Of a stretch of DNA of 64,000 nt, positions 37,094 through 46,693 are shown one piece after another. This DNA is from Thauera carbonicopians (GTDB taxonomy: Bacteria > Pseudomonadota > Gammaproteobacteria > Burkholderiales > Rhodocyclaceae). The notes beneath the pieces are model-generated. The model saw only the letters and a list, made by a program, of their open reading frames with translations. It ran no database searches and was not told where the DNA came from. A program made the position numbers and the translations under genes. The stretch spans positions 1 to 64,000 of the forward strand of contig NZ_JANUXN010000015.1 in assembly GCF_025699485.1 (NCBI RefSeq), written 5' to 3'. How positions within the stretch are numbered: the first letter of the stretch is position 1; each line of letters opens with the position of its first letter.

Positions 37094-38005
37094 CTATCTG
37101 TCGACCTGGCGTTCCACGATAAGCAGCTCATTGGGGATATCGAGTTGGCGGGTGCGATCCTTATCCGGGAATGACACCACCGTCATGCTGCCGAAGCCCT
37201 TGAACTGCACTGTCGTGCCCCTGTAGGCCGTGTAACCTTCCGGAGTGCGCACTTCGCTGGTGGCGAGTTCATCCGGCAGCATCGCGCTGTAGGGCAGCTT
37301 GACGTAGATGGTGGGGTCCTCGACGCGCACTTGAGCCAGCCGCATGGAGCCGTTCAGAAGGTAACCAAATACCCCGCTCATGAACAACGGCATTACAGCA
37401 ATGATGACAATGCACATGAGATATGTGCTCTTTTGCCGACTCATTTCCCCCGAGCGCAAAGCCATATCCTTTTCGGGCGTATCGATCGTAGCATTCAGCA
37501 AGCGCTCAGCACGGCGATATCGCGCACCAGCGTCCTTCGCCACCGAATAGAACATATACAGCGCAATCGACAGCAGCGGCAGCCCCCAATAGGCCGAAAC
37601 ATCCTCCCTACCCAGACCCAGGATGAAAACCAAGGCCAAGAAAACGAAAAATACTGAAAGCCCATGGAAACCTGCCAACTCGTAAGCAGGCTTCACATCG
37701 GTACGAGTGATCATGCGTACGACCCAGAAAATTCCCCGGAGTACGGGCCGCAGAATAGGAGACATAAAAATCCCCAACGACAGCATACAAATAACGAACA
37801 AAGCATAGACAAGGCCGAAGCATGCTGCGGCCAACAAAAACAGAAGCCCATCCCCAAGAGATATCCCTTGCGGAAAATGACCAACGCGCAGCGCGTAAAT
37901 GACTACGCAAATACCGCCCAGGGCGATACTGAATTTGAATACGGAGCCTGCGATTTTAGACAGACTTTCAATAGTGGACTCCAAGAAGGAAATGATGTTT
38001 TTCAT
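37094..38005 (-). CDS. unknown multi-pass membrane protein
   Basis: A 303-residue protein with about five membrane segments ([87 protein letters not shown]) and a C-terminal soluble, beta-rich domain of about 85 residues ([20 protein letters not shown] and [15 protein letters not shown]). I recognise no family. It follows the Slam-type gene by 30 bp on the same strand, and its GC is lower than that of gltX, so it may be a late member of the haem-uptake operon or an unrelated acquisition. Confidence 0.65.
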   Translation of the reverse strand: MKNIISFLESTIESLSKIAGSVFKFSIALGGICVVIYALRVGHFPQGISLGDGLLFLLAAACFGLVYALFVICMLSLGIFMSPILRPVLRGIFWVVRMITRTDVKPAYELAGFHGLSVFFVFLALVFILGLGREDVSAYWGLPLLSIALYMFYSVAKDAGARYRRAERLLNATIDTPEKDMALRSGEMSRQKSTYLMCIVIIAVMPLFMSGVFGYLLNGSMRLAQVRVEDPTIYVKLPYSAMLPDELATSEVRTPEGYTAYRGTTVQFKGFGSMTVVSFPDKDRTRQLDIPNELLIVERQVDR

Positions 38006-38034
38006 TGCAGAACCTAATATGTAGAACGTGCGTA

Positions 38035-39534
38035 TCAGAAACTTTTCTCGAGCTTCAACGCCACCTCGGTCTGGCGGTATTCATAAGCCCAGTCGATATT
38101 GCTGTCGTTGACAGTACGCTTGAGATAGAGATTGGGCGTGATACCCTTGAAAGCGAAACGCGGCATGCCGATGTTGACGATGTAGACCTGCTGGCGGTCC
38201 TTGCGCTGGCCACCCAGGAAGGCATCTGCAGCATCGTGACGCAGGCGCCGGTACAGCGCCGTGGCATTGACATTGAAGCCGGTTTCGAAGACGTGATAAA
38301 TGCCCAGGTTGGCCATGTACTCCCTGTTGCTCGCCGTGGGCTGGGAATGCTGTTGGCGCGTATGGTTCAGACCACCATAGATTGCAGTCCGATCGCCCAG
38401 CATGTACGAAGCAAAAACGCCGAACTGGTTTTCGTCGTAGTCGTCAAAATACTGGCGCTCCTGTGCCTTGAAACTGACATGTTTGCGCTGGGCGGTTGCA
38501 CCCAGTTGCGTGCGGGCCGTCAGATTATGCTTCCATTCCACCCGCAACCCCACTGCCTGGTATCGGGAATGGCGATTCCCGTAGTTATGCTCGAATAGAG
38601 GCGCAATCAGCACGTCATCGAGGGCGCTCAGATAATTGTAGCCCGCATAGACAATGCTTGTACTTTCGCCATAATGCACAGCACTGCTGTCCTCGCTCAC
38701 CTCCTTGTGCTGGCGATAGAATTTTCCATAGCTGATGCCACGAAGCTGGGCATTATGATGGCCAGCCAGTTGCAGACGACGATTCAAGGTCAGATCGTAT
38801 ACAAACGATGAGGACTGGATGGGCTCGGGCATTCTTCGAATGCTGGGGAAGCAGCCAAAAGGCGGCAGGCAGTACTCGGAGACGGTCACCATGCCATTGG
38901 CCTGGTTGATGTTGCTGTTGTAGCCGACACCCAGCGACAGAGAGCCGTTCCAGGAATCGCGCTCGCGCAAGGCGCCCTGAAATCCTTCGATCACCGGCCG
39001 CACTTCGTCAGGAATGCCGCTAATGGAAATCTGATCGAACAGCATGCGGGATTCGTAGGACTGGTTGTCCTCGAAGTAGACGCGTGCCAGTTCCAGCTTG
39101 GCGCGCACATTGTCGGGGTCACGCTCCAATGCCGAACGCAGCTTGGCGGATGCTTCGCCATAGTTTCGCACTTCCCGCGCCAGCATCCCCTCCGCAAGCA
39201 GAACCAGGCCCTCGTCATGGCCGGGCAATTGACCGTACTTCTCGACGAACTGACCCACCTTGGCCCACTGGCGCAGGTTCATTGCGACGTAGATGGCCGG
39301 CTTCAGGTCTTCAAGCGTGTCCTGCACAAGGTAGGTCGTCTCGCCGATGGTAATCAACGAACCTTGCCCCATGCCGGGCAGCGGAGTTTCATCGACCAGA
39401 TGGGAACGTTCACGCTCCATCACGCCACGGTCGATCTGATGAAGCAGGCGGCGGGTGTCGTCATCGTCGGCATGAACACCGGTGGAAACCAGACTGATCA
39501 ACAAAAACGGCGCGATGATTACACGATGCAACAT
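38035..39534 (-). CDS. Slam-family surface-protein assembly modifier (DUF560), HsmA-like
   Basis: A 499-residue protein from ATG 39534 with signal peptide RVIIAPFLLISLVSTGVHA. The N-terminal half is TPR-like (EASAKLRSALERDPDNVRAK, LELARVYFEDNQSYESRMLF), and the C-terminal half is a beta barrel ending VALKLEKSF with terminal Phe. This is the Slam (DUF560) layout. Slam proteins move TbpB-like proteins across the outer membrane. It is encoded directly after a putative substrate (39627-40505) and a TonB receptor, the order known for haem-hemophilin systems. Confidence 0.85.
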   Translation of the reverse strand: MLHRVIIAPFLLISLVSTGVHADDDDTRRLLHQIDRGVMERERSHLVDETPLPGMGQGSLITIGETTYLVQDTLEDLKPAIYVAMNLRQWAKVGQFVEKYGQLPGHDEGLVLLAEGMLAREVRNYGEASAKLRSALERDPDNVRAKLELARVYFEDNQSYESRMLFDQISISGIPDEVRPVIEGFQGALRERDSWNGSLSLGVGYNSNINQANGMVTVSEYCLPPFGCFPSIRRMPEPIQSSSFVYDLTLNRRLQLAGHHNAQLRGISYGKFYRQHKEVSEDSSAVHYGESTSIVYAGYNYLSALDDVLIAPLFEHNYGNRHSRYQAVGLRVEWKHNLTARTQLGATAQRKHVSFKAQERQYFDDYDENQFGVFASYMLGDRTAIYGGLNHTRQQHSQPTASNREYMANLGIYHVFETGFNVNATALYRRLRHDAADAFLGGQRKDRQQVYIVNIGMPRFAFKGITPNLYLKRTVNDSNIDWAYEYRQTEVALKLEKSF

Positions 39535-39626
39535 GAAGCCTGCCTTGCAGAAAAGATTGAAATTCGGCAAATGAAACAGGAAGGGGGATTGCTCCCCCTT
39601 CACATGCTTTCAGTCAGCAGCGCTGA

Positions 39627-40505
39627 TCACGGACGCTTGGCTCCGCCGAAAGCCATGTCGTTGGCATGGCCGGACGGATTGTAGATACCGGCCAGCGCGC
39701 TGGCGCTGGCGCCGTAGAACCGTCCAGTGATCGTGCCATTGGTGTTCTGGAACGTACCGTTGGACGCGATGGTGGTGCCGTTGAAGTTCGCGTTCCAGAC
39801 GGAACCGGTCAGCGTGCCGCTGGCACTGCTGATGCTGTAGTTCGCCGTCAGCGTGCCGGTATGGACGCCGGCCTGGGTGCCCGGGTTATAGCGGCGCACA
39901 CCCACCACGTCGTACTTGGCATTGACCAGGTTCGGCATGCTGGCGGTCGGGTTTTCACCGACGTAGAACACCGTCCGCAGATTGCTGTTCAGGTTCAGAT
40001 TGGTGTTGTTGCCGGTACCGGTATTGCTGCCCTTGGGCGCCCACTCACCGAAATAGACCTCGTGGTCCTTGACCTTGGCGACGACCTCGCCACCGAAGTG
40101 AGGGAACGTCGGAAGCGGATTGTTGATCTGGCGATAGGCATAGATCTTGGTGCCGTAGGCCGCATCTGCGCGCCACGTCTGGGCCATCTGAATGGGTCCA
40201 CTTGAGCCAGGGATATAGATGTAGTAATACGGACCAGACTGCGAGGCATAGGCTGCATTGGCCTGCATGATCGGACCACCCGCAAAACTGACAATCGCGG
40301 ACTGGTCGCCAGGATTGGTCGTTGGCGGATTGGTGCCCGGCATCGAGATGCCTACACCAGTTCCCATCGATGCCCCGATACCCGTGTTGACATAATTAGT
40401 CGATGCCCCGCCATGAGTAGACGAATTCTGCGCCAGCGCAGATGCCGATACGATCATCATCGCTGAAGCAATAGCAAGTTTCTGGAAATGCATGGTTTTC
40501 CTCAT
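39627..40505 (-). CDS. hemophilin-like secreted haem-binding protein, probable Slam substrate
   Basis: A 292-residue protein from ATG 40505 (cggag six bases upstream) with a classical signal peptide (AIASAMMIVSASALA, then QNSS). There is no lipobox Cys, so it is secreted rather than lipid-anchored. The C-terminal 90 residues, with repeated GTLTANYSISSASGTLTGSV and FNGTTIASNGTFQNTNGTIT, form the eight-stranded barrel found in TbpB-like Slam substrates. The N-terminal part (QSGPYYYIYIPGSSGPIQMA and HFGGEVVAKVKDHEVYFGEW) would be the ligand domain. Position between receptor and Slam gene supports HphA function. Haem as ligand is inference from gene order. Confidence 0.75.
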   Translation of the reverse strand: MRKTMHFQKLAIASAMMIVSASALAQNSSTHGGASTNYVNTGIGASMGTGVGISMPGTNPPTTNPGDQSAIVSFAGGPIMQANAAYASQSGPYYYIYIPGSSGPIQMAQTWRADAAYGTKIYAYRQINNPLPTFPHFGGEVVAKVKDHEVYFGEWAPKGSNTGTGNNTNLNLNSNLRTVFYVGENPTASMPNLVNAKYDVVGVRRYNPGTQAGVHTGTLTANYSISSASGTLTGSVWNANFNGTTIASNGTFQNTNGTITGRFYGASASALAGIYNPSGHANDMAFGGAKRP

Positions 40506-40566
40506 TTCAATCTCCGATTGGTCAAGAACGGACGTTTTTGCTAAAACAGCCAAAAACTGAATCTGC

Positions 40567-43500
40567 TCAGAATCTTGCCGTCATGCCCACCCTGATCGTG
40601 CGGCCAGGAGCGGGTTGGCTGACGCGGGCCATCGGGTCCAGGTAATACCTGTTGGTCAGGTTGGTGACGGCGACATCCACGTCGATGTTCTTGTCCAGCC
40701 GGTAACTGGCATAGGCATCGAACACGAGAATGGAATTCCAGTAATTGGCACGATTCAGACCCCAGCCAATCTGACCGAACTGCGCCTCGTCGTCATTGCT
40801 GGCTTCGCTGTGATAGACAGCGCGCGTGCCGAACTGCAGCTTCCGCTCCAAAAGGCGGGCGCCAAGATCAAGATTGACCGAATATTTGGGCTGCAGGGCA
40901 GTCCGGGCAAAAGTCCGCGGAAACCCGCCGTCGATGCACGTTGAAATCCGTCCGCCAATCGGATCAAGATAAGAGGCGTAATCCTTGTCGCACAACTCCT
41001 GCTTGAGCCGGTAAGTGGCGCCGAAATTGGCGAAATATTTTCCGCTATCCGCCCTGGCCTGCACCTCGACCCCCGACAGCTTCTTTTCCGCGAACTGGAC
41101 GATGTTGAAACTCCAGTCTCGATCAATATAGTCCTCGATGCGGCTGTTGAAATAATTGATGCGAACATCCGCATGCTCCAGACTGTCGAAATAGCCCGAC
41201 AAGCTATGCACGTAGCCGACTTCCCAACTGTAGGCATGCTCCGGCCGGCCAGCAGCACCGCTGGGTCGTTTGTTGGAGCCGACCAGGGCGAGGGAAGACT
41301 CGAATAAGCTCGGGAAGCGAACGAACTCCGAATACCGCGCGTAAACTCTGGCGTTGTCCGAGATGAAAGCCGTTATGCCAATATGCGGCACCCAGGCATG
41401 GTTCTTCTGCTTCCTCGGCTGCTCCCATCTGTCGGCTACGGAAGAGGCTGGAGCCTCGAGATGACCGCTTTGTTGTACCCGATAGCGGTTGGCACTGCCT
41501 TGCCGGCCCTGGGCGCCCTCGATTTGCTCGTTCTGAAATTCGCCATTTCGGAAAGGATTGGTGGCAGCATAACCTTTGTGCGTCCCGTTATATGGGACAT
41601 CGACGGTTCCAGCAGGCTGCTCGCGATACCAGTATCCATTGACCCTGTTCGGTCCGTCATAGTTATTGTAGTAGGCTTCTGCATCGGGGTTTTTCTGCAG
41701 GAATTCGTTAAGAGCATCTTCAAACCCACTATCCCGAAGATATTCAATGTTGTCGTAGTACTCATAGAGAACCACATCCCGCATTTCTTCCACCTCAGCG
41801 TCATTCATCAGCTCGTAATACTGAAATTGCTGGCCAATGATTGCTGGCAGAACGGCCCAATTATTACTTTGATTGCGCCGCTGCTCCGCAAGCTTGTCGT
41901 CGAAAGACCAGTAATCGCTGTAGCGCATGCCGGCATTAACCTGCAGCCAGCCAACAGGCCGCCAGTCGAAATTGAACCCGGCATTCCATTGCTGGCGCGT
42001 CCCGGAACGCGGCCCCATGTGATTGACGCCCCAGGTCAGCTCCGTCAGTACCTGGTTTTCCGAAGCATCCCGTTGCCTCAGTTTTTCCCTGGTGTAATCG
42101 CCGTGTATGGCAAGGTCCAGGGTCGGATGCAGCCGCATGCGGTTGCTCAGATTGAAGCCGGTGCGGCGGTGATCCGATATTTGCAGCGCGCTTGCCTGCA
42201 CGTTGAAACGGCCATCGTCATTGGGCAGCTTTTCCGGCGGAGTGCTGGAAACACCAGCGCAATTTTGATCCGGTGTATGCAGGACATGGCAATGGGTATA
42301 GCTGTCCCAGGCCCGGTCGAAATCACCAATTGCAAAAGTCTCATTGCCGTTCTGGTGGCGCCTGCTGTCGTTCTGCGTCATCCACAGACCTGCTTCCAGA
42401 TCGACCCAGGGGTTGTCCACAGGCTGCCATGTGTAGCCGATATTAAAATTGTCTTGTCTGATTTCGCTGTAGGGCTCATCGACGGCCCATGGTCTGCGCA
42501 CATCGCTGTCCACGACCGCCCGGATAACCTTCCACGGAATCGACTCGCCGAATTCATGCTCGGTGCGCATGAAACCCAGTTTCAGGGTCTGATCGTGCGG
42601 CAGACGCAGCGTGCCTTTCAGCAGGGTGGATTGCTGGTCGCTGGAAGTGTTCTTGACTTCATCGCCGGGCAGGTAATAGCGTGCGATATACGAAATACTG
42701 GGCACCCCCGAGACACTGCCGACATGCGCGTCGCGCTCGGCATCTTCCCGCCACGAATCGGTTTCGTACTTGCTGCTGCCTTTCTTGCCGCTGAAATAAT
42801 TTCCGCGTTTGCGGTCGCTATGGGCCAGCAGCAAATCGAAGTGCTCCTGCTTGGTGGCGATTGCCAGACGAAAGGCCTTGTCGTCGAAACCGAAGCTCCT
42901 GCCGCCATCGCCCCCCTTGGGAATCTGGCTCCGGCCCGGCAGGCTGACACCGCCATGGAATGACAAATCGCTGACCGCGCCTGGAATATCCCGGTAATCC
43001 CTGCCGAAATAGCCAAAAGTGCTTTCGTTCGGTTTGACGGAATTGGTGGATGTTTCGGCCTTGAATTCGATCCCGAAGCGCTCCCCTGGCTTGACGATGT
43101 CGTCCGCTTCCAGCGTCCTGACCTGCACCGAGCCGCCGATGCCGCTGACGGGAGAAGTCAGCGACGGGCCTTTTTCCACCGTGATGCCGCCGATCATGTT
43201 CGGATCGACGTAGTTGCGGTTCGACACCCCCGCCGGCCCCATCCATACCGAGGTTGCCTGCTCCGTGCCATCCACGATCACGGGAACCCGCCCTTCCCCC
43301 TGAATGCCGCGAATGTTCGGGTCCAAGGCACCGCTGTTGCGCGCGTCCCCGCTGTAGACCCCGTTCATGCCCTTGAAAAGGTCGGCGGCGGCACTGCCCT
43401 TGTAGCGTTCGATTTCTTCCTTGCCCTGATAGACGTTCACCACGTCTTTCTCGAACACCTCATTTCTGCCTCTCTCATCCCGGCTCTCATGCTGCCCCGT

Positions 43501-43701
43501 CACGACGACGCTCTTCATCACCGCAGCACTGTCCCCGCGCTTCTCCCGCGCCTCTTCCTTTGCCTCCCCATCGCTGCTTGCCGCCGCCAAGTCGGCGCCT
43601 TCATTGGCATAGCTCGACGTGCCCTGCATCAGCGCAAGCCCCACGCATATGACAATCGGGCTCAAGCGAGGAATGGATGATTTTGTAGTTATGGACAGCA
43701 T
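40567..43701 (-). CDS. TonB-dependent receptor, HphR-like, large
   Basis: A 1044-residue outer-membrane receptor from ATG 43701, with signal peptide near SPIVICVGLALMQGTSSYA. The plug domain begins with the TonB-box-like MKSVVVTGQ (about residues 62-70) and contains RGIQGEGRVPVIVDGTEQAT. The barrel closes with GRTIRVGMTARF and terminal Phe. It is longer than a typical haem receptor (700-900) because of extra extracellular loops, such as the ALNEFLQKNPDAEAYYNNYD region. It is first in an operon with the hemophilin-like and Slam-type genes, so it likely receives haem from that hemophore. Confidence 0.88.
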   Translation of the reverse strand: MLSITTKSSIPRLSPIVICVGLALMQGTSSYANEGADLAAASSDGEAKEEAREKRGDSAAVMKSVVVTGQHESRDERGRNEVFEKDVVNVYQGKEEIERYKGSAAADLFKGMNGVYSGDARNSGALDPNIRGIQGEGRVPVIVDGTEQATSVWMGPAGVSNRNYVDPNMIGGITVEKGPSLTSPVSGIGGSVQVRTLEADDIVKPGERFGIEFKAETSTNSVKPNESTFGYFGRDYRDIPGAVSDLSFHGGVSLPGRSQIPKGGDGGRSFGFDDKAFRLAIATKQEHFDLLLAHSDRKRGNYFSGKKGSSKYETDSWREDAERDAHVGSVSGVPSISYIARYYLPGDEVKNTSSDQQSTLLKGTLRLPHDQTLKLGFMRTEHEFGESIPWKVIRAVVDSDVRRPWAVDEPYSEIRQDNFNIGYTWQPVDNPWVDLEAGLWMTQNDSRRHQNGNETFAIGDFDRAWDSYTHCHVLHTPDQNCAGVSSTPPEKLPNDDGRFNVQASALQISDHRRTGFNLSNRMRLHPTLDLAIHGDYTREKLRQRDASENQVLTELTWGVNHMGPRSGTRQQWNAGFNFDWRPVGWLQVNAGMRYSDYWSFDDKLAEQRRNQSNNWAVLPAIIGQQFQYYELMNDAEVEEMRDVVLYEYYDNIEYLRDSGFEDALNEFLQKNPDAEAYYNNYDGPNRVNGYWYREQPAGTVDVPYNGTHKGYAATNPFRNGEFQNEQIEGAQGRQGSANRYRVQQSGHLEAPASSVADRWEQPRKQKNHAWVPHIGITAFISDNARVYARYSEFVRFPSLFESSLALVGSNKRPSGAAGRPEHAYSWEVGYVHSLSGYFDSLEHADVRINYFNSRIEDYIDRDWSFNIVQFAEKKLSGVEVQARADSGKYFANFGATYRLKQELCDKDYASYLDPIGGRISTCIDGGFPRTFARTALQPKYSVNLDLGARLLERKLQFGTRAVYHSEASNDDEAQFGQIGWGLNRANYWNSILVFDAYASYRLDKNIDVDVAVTNLTNRYYLDPMARVSQPAPGRTIRVGMTARF

Positions 43702-43845
43702 GACAAGTAACGATCCTTTATCTGTCGAGAGCCGGCCCGTGCGCCTGCCGGCACACAGCTCAACGATGGTTTGAGGTAAGCGGACCGATCGCCCGGCGCA
43801 GCGGGACTCGTTCATCCCTACTGCAATCCCGCGGTTGCGGTCTCC

Positions 43846-43990
43846 ATCCGATCAGCGGCTTGATGCGACACTTCCGTATGGCATGAATGCTATCCGAAAA
43901 TGAGAATGCGTCTCATGTAGATATCTATGCGATGCGCACTGATTCCTATGCGGATTGCGAGAACTGAAGCCGCAAGCCAGTAAAGAACGA
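43846..43990. repeat. ~145-bp repeat, copy A (upstream of the haem-receptor operon)
   Basis: This stretch and 49317-49466 share tcagcggct, cttccgta, tgctatccg, the palindrome region, tctcatgtagatatctatg and tatgcgga in the same order and spacing. By eye about three quarters of the bases agree. Each copy lies upstream of a minus-strand operon. The remaining part of the 480-bp gap 43702-44182 has no gene I can support. Confidence 0.85.
43899..43917. promoter_or_regulatory. Fur-like box upstream of the TonB receptor operon
   Basis: aaTGAGAATGCGTCTCAtg is a near-perfect 7-1-7 palindrome matching the Fur motif of Proteobacteria (TGAGAATNATTCTCA). It is about 200 bp upstream of the receptor start, so a long leader or a second promoter is implied. 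Confidence 0.75.
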
Positions 43991-44182
43991 GAGACAGCCC
44001 TTCGCCGACATCGCCTTGCCGTCCATACACAAACGGGCAGCAATCAACGCTCAGGCTGAAGGTCGGGAATCAGATAAGAACCAAGCCTGTTCTCATATTG
44101 CATATGGAGCCGAGCAATACCCACCGACCGCGTGCTCATATGCGAAGCGGAGAAAAACTATTCATACATGACGCAAGCTGCG

Positions 44183-46693
44183 TCAGGCCTCGAATGTGGC
44201 CAGATCCGCACATACTGCGCGGAATGCGGCCAGGAAGCGGTCCGCCTCCTCCATCGTCAGCACCAACGGCGGTTGGATGCGCATGACGCGGTTGTTGTTG
44301 GCAGTCACGAAAGTCAGAACGCCATGCTCTTTCGATAGCTTGGTCATGAAGCGAAGGACGAACATGTCCTCCAGGCTCGCCTCCAGCTCGCGCATGGCAG
44401 CTTCGAGATGGAAACGGGCTTTGCCCGGCATCATGCGGTAAGTGGCGGCGGCCTTGGCAGGAATACGGCTGGTCATCTCGCGCACGAGCGCATCAAGCCC
44501 TTCGGTCACGTCGTTCTGGAACTCGATGGCGATCATCAGCCCGCGTCCGCGCACTGCGCGGATGAAGTAATACTGACTGGCCAGCTCTTCCAGCCCTGCT
44601 TTGAGGTATCCGCCCACTTGGACCGCATTGTCTGCCAGGCCGTCCTGTTCGATGACGTCCAGCGAGGCCAAGGCTGCGGCAGCCGCGAAGTTGCCTCCGC
44701 CGAAGGTCGAGGTATGCAAAGCAAAGGTGTCAATGCTTCCATAGGCGCGCTGCCAAAGCTCCTTCTTCGATAGCGTCGCGCCGATGGGCACGACACCGCC
44801 CGAGAGCGACTTGGATAGCACAAGAATGTCCGGAGCGACGTTTTCCCATTCGCACGCAAACATCTTTCCTGTCCGGCCCAGGCCGGTCTGGATTTCGTCG
44901 AGTATCCACACGCATTCGTGCTTGTCGCAGAGCGTGCGCACAGCCGACAGGTAGCCGTCGGGTGGGATGACGACGCCTCCTTCTCCCTGAATCGGCTCCA
45001 TGATGAAGGCGGCTACGTCTCCCTTCTCCAAGCGGCAGCGCAGCGCCTCCACGTCGCCGAATGGCAGTTCCTCGCATCGGGGAAGCAATGGTTCGAAAGG
45101 CTCGCGATGCTTTGCCCGGCCAGTCACAGACAAGGCGCCTAGCGTCTTGCCGTGATACCCATTGGCGCAGTACAGCACCGTGGGTCTGCTGCTGGCGGCG
45201 AGCGCCAGCTTCAGTGCTGCCTCTATGGCTTCGGTGCCGGAGTTGCTGAAGAACACGCGCTCCAGATTGCCCGGTGCAAGCTCTGCCAGACGTTTGGCCA
45301 GAAGGCTGCTTTGCATAGGCGCAGACAGGTACTGCACAAAGACGGGGTATTGCAGTTGCAGGTGTCGCTGCAAAGCGGCGCTGATGCCGGGATGATTGTG
45401 GCCAGTGTTCAGGCAACCATAACCGGCAACGAAGTCCAGGTAGCGGTTCCCGTCCAGATCGGTCAACCAGCAGCCTTCGCCGTGGCAAAAAACCCGTTCC
45501 ACATGGTTGAACTGATAAAACTCCCGGAGTACCGGATTGATATGGGTGCCAAAGCAGCGCAGTACCTCCGCGCGCATCGCTACCGTATCCTCGTCGCTGG
45601 CGCTACTGCGCACTGCTGAACTTGGCCGGTGAAAGCGCGCCAGTTCGTGGAAGCGGGTGTCCGTCACCGTCTCTCCGCCCGACACGATGGGATGGGGTAG
45701 AAAGCCATGACGTTCGGCGATACGGCCGATCTCCAGCACGCGATCGGCAGGAAGCTCGCGACCGATCGAGAACGGTTCGGCGCGACCTTCCAACGCCAGA
45801 ATCATGGTCTCTGCCAGGCATCCGTTGAGGTTGCGCTTGGGGTCCAGTCCGAGCGCCAGAGCACCGAAGCTGACGGAAGCCACCGCCGACACGAGCCCCC
45901 CATCCACGATCAGAATATCGTCGCGCAGGTGTGCCCCCGGCAGTACATCCTTGGGTAGCGCCGTATCAATGACGACAGTGCCGGGCATGAGGCGCGCGGG
46001 ATCGAGTACCCCGCCGCTGGACGTGGCAGTGACGAAGAACCGTACATCTCCATAGCATTCATCCACATGCCCATGAAGCAGCACCTGGCGATGGTGCTGC
46101 GATGGCAGATCCTCCAGCGAAGGCCGTGTTTGGTTCCTGTGCACGAGCCGCAGACGGCAGCCCAGAGCGGCTAGCAGCCTGGCGACGGCAAGCGCAATGG
46201 AACCCGGATATCCAAGGATGGCAACCTCGGAATCCTCGGGTGGGACACCCAATGCGGCCATGCTGTCGAGCAAATTCCGATAGGCAGCATAGGCGGTCAG
46301 GGAATTGCCTGTGGTCACGGGGATCGATGCCCGTTCCAGTGTCTGCAATCCCCGATTACCCACGATCGCGGTAAAGCCCCCCAGGCCGACCAACTCCGCG
46401 CCCTGGACTTGGAGCGCGTTGACACCCTCGAGCACCCGTTCGGCGATGACGCGAGGCTGTGCAAGCATCTGCTCTGCCGTCAACGGCATGAACTGAAGCG
46501 TCCCTTCGCAATGCTTTCCACATGCGCTGACGATCCGGCCAAATTCCGCGAAGGGAACCAGGTTACGGCGCTTCCACAGACCGGGGTCATAACCTTCTGC
46601 CTGCTCCTTGCGCATCCGGTCGGCCATGTCCACCAATTTGACCTGGTGCAGCAGGCCTTGCGATGTGGGGTGTGCGATGAAACCGAACTTCAT
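44183..46693 (-). CDS. acyl-thioester reductase fused to class III aminotransferase (PigE/TamH-like)
   Basis: An 836-residue two-domain protein from ATG 46693. Residues 1 to about 345 resemble acyl-ACP reductase (AAR): GLGGFTAIVGNRG, PVTTGNSLTAYAAYR, VAILGYPGSIALAVARLL as the Rossmann loop and NGCLAETMILALEGR. Residues about 375-836 form a class III PLP aminotransferase (FVAGYGCLNTGHNHPGI, FFSNSGTEAIEAALKLAL, ILDEIQTGLGRTGKMF), with the PLP lysine at K628 in LSKSLSGG. The architecture is that of PigE and TamH, which reduce an acyl thioester to the aldehyde and transaminate. Start and stop overlap the upstream ThDP gene by four bases. Confidence 0.85.
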   Translation of the reverse strand: MKFGFIAHPTSQGLLHQVKLVDMADRMRKEQAEGYDPGLWKRRNLVPFAEFGRIVSACGKHCEGTLQFMPLTAEQMLAQPRVIAERVLEGVNALQVQGAELVGLGGFTAIVGNRGLQTLERASIPVTTGNSLTAYAAYRNLLDSMAALGVPPEDSEVAILGYPGSIALAVARLLAALGCRLRLVHRNQTRPSLEDLPSQHHRQVLLHGHVDECYGDVRFFVTATSSGGVLDPARLMPGTVVIDTALPKDVLPGAHLRDDILIVDGGLVSAVASVSFGALALGLDPKRNLNGCLAETMILALEGRAEPFSIGRELPADRVLEIGRIAERHGFLPHPIVSGGETVTDTRFHELARFHRPSSAVRSSASDEDTVAMRAEVLRCFGTHINPVLREFYQFNHVERVFCHGEGCWLTDLDGNRYLDFVAGYGCLNTGHNHPGISAALQRHLQLQYPVFVQYLSAPMQSSLLAKRLAELAPGNLERVFFSNSGTEAIEAALKLALAASSRPTVLYCANGYHGKTLGALSVTGRAKHREPFEPLLPRCEELPFGDVEALRCRLEKGDVAAFIMEPIQGEGGVVIPPDGYLSAVRTLCDKHECVWILDEIQTGLGRTGKMFACEWENVAPDILVLSKSLSGGVVPIGATLSKKELWQRAYGSIDTFALHTSTFGGGNFAAAAALASLDVIEQDGLADNAVQVGGYLKAGLEELASQYYFIRAVRGRGLMIAIEFQNDVTEGLDALVREMTSRIPAKAAATYRMMPGKARFHLEAAMRELEASLEDMFVLRFMTKLSKEHGVLTFVTANNNRVMRIQPPLVLTMEEADRFLAAFRAVCADLATFEA

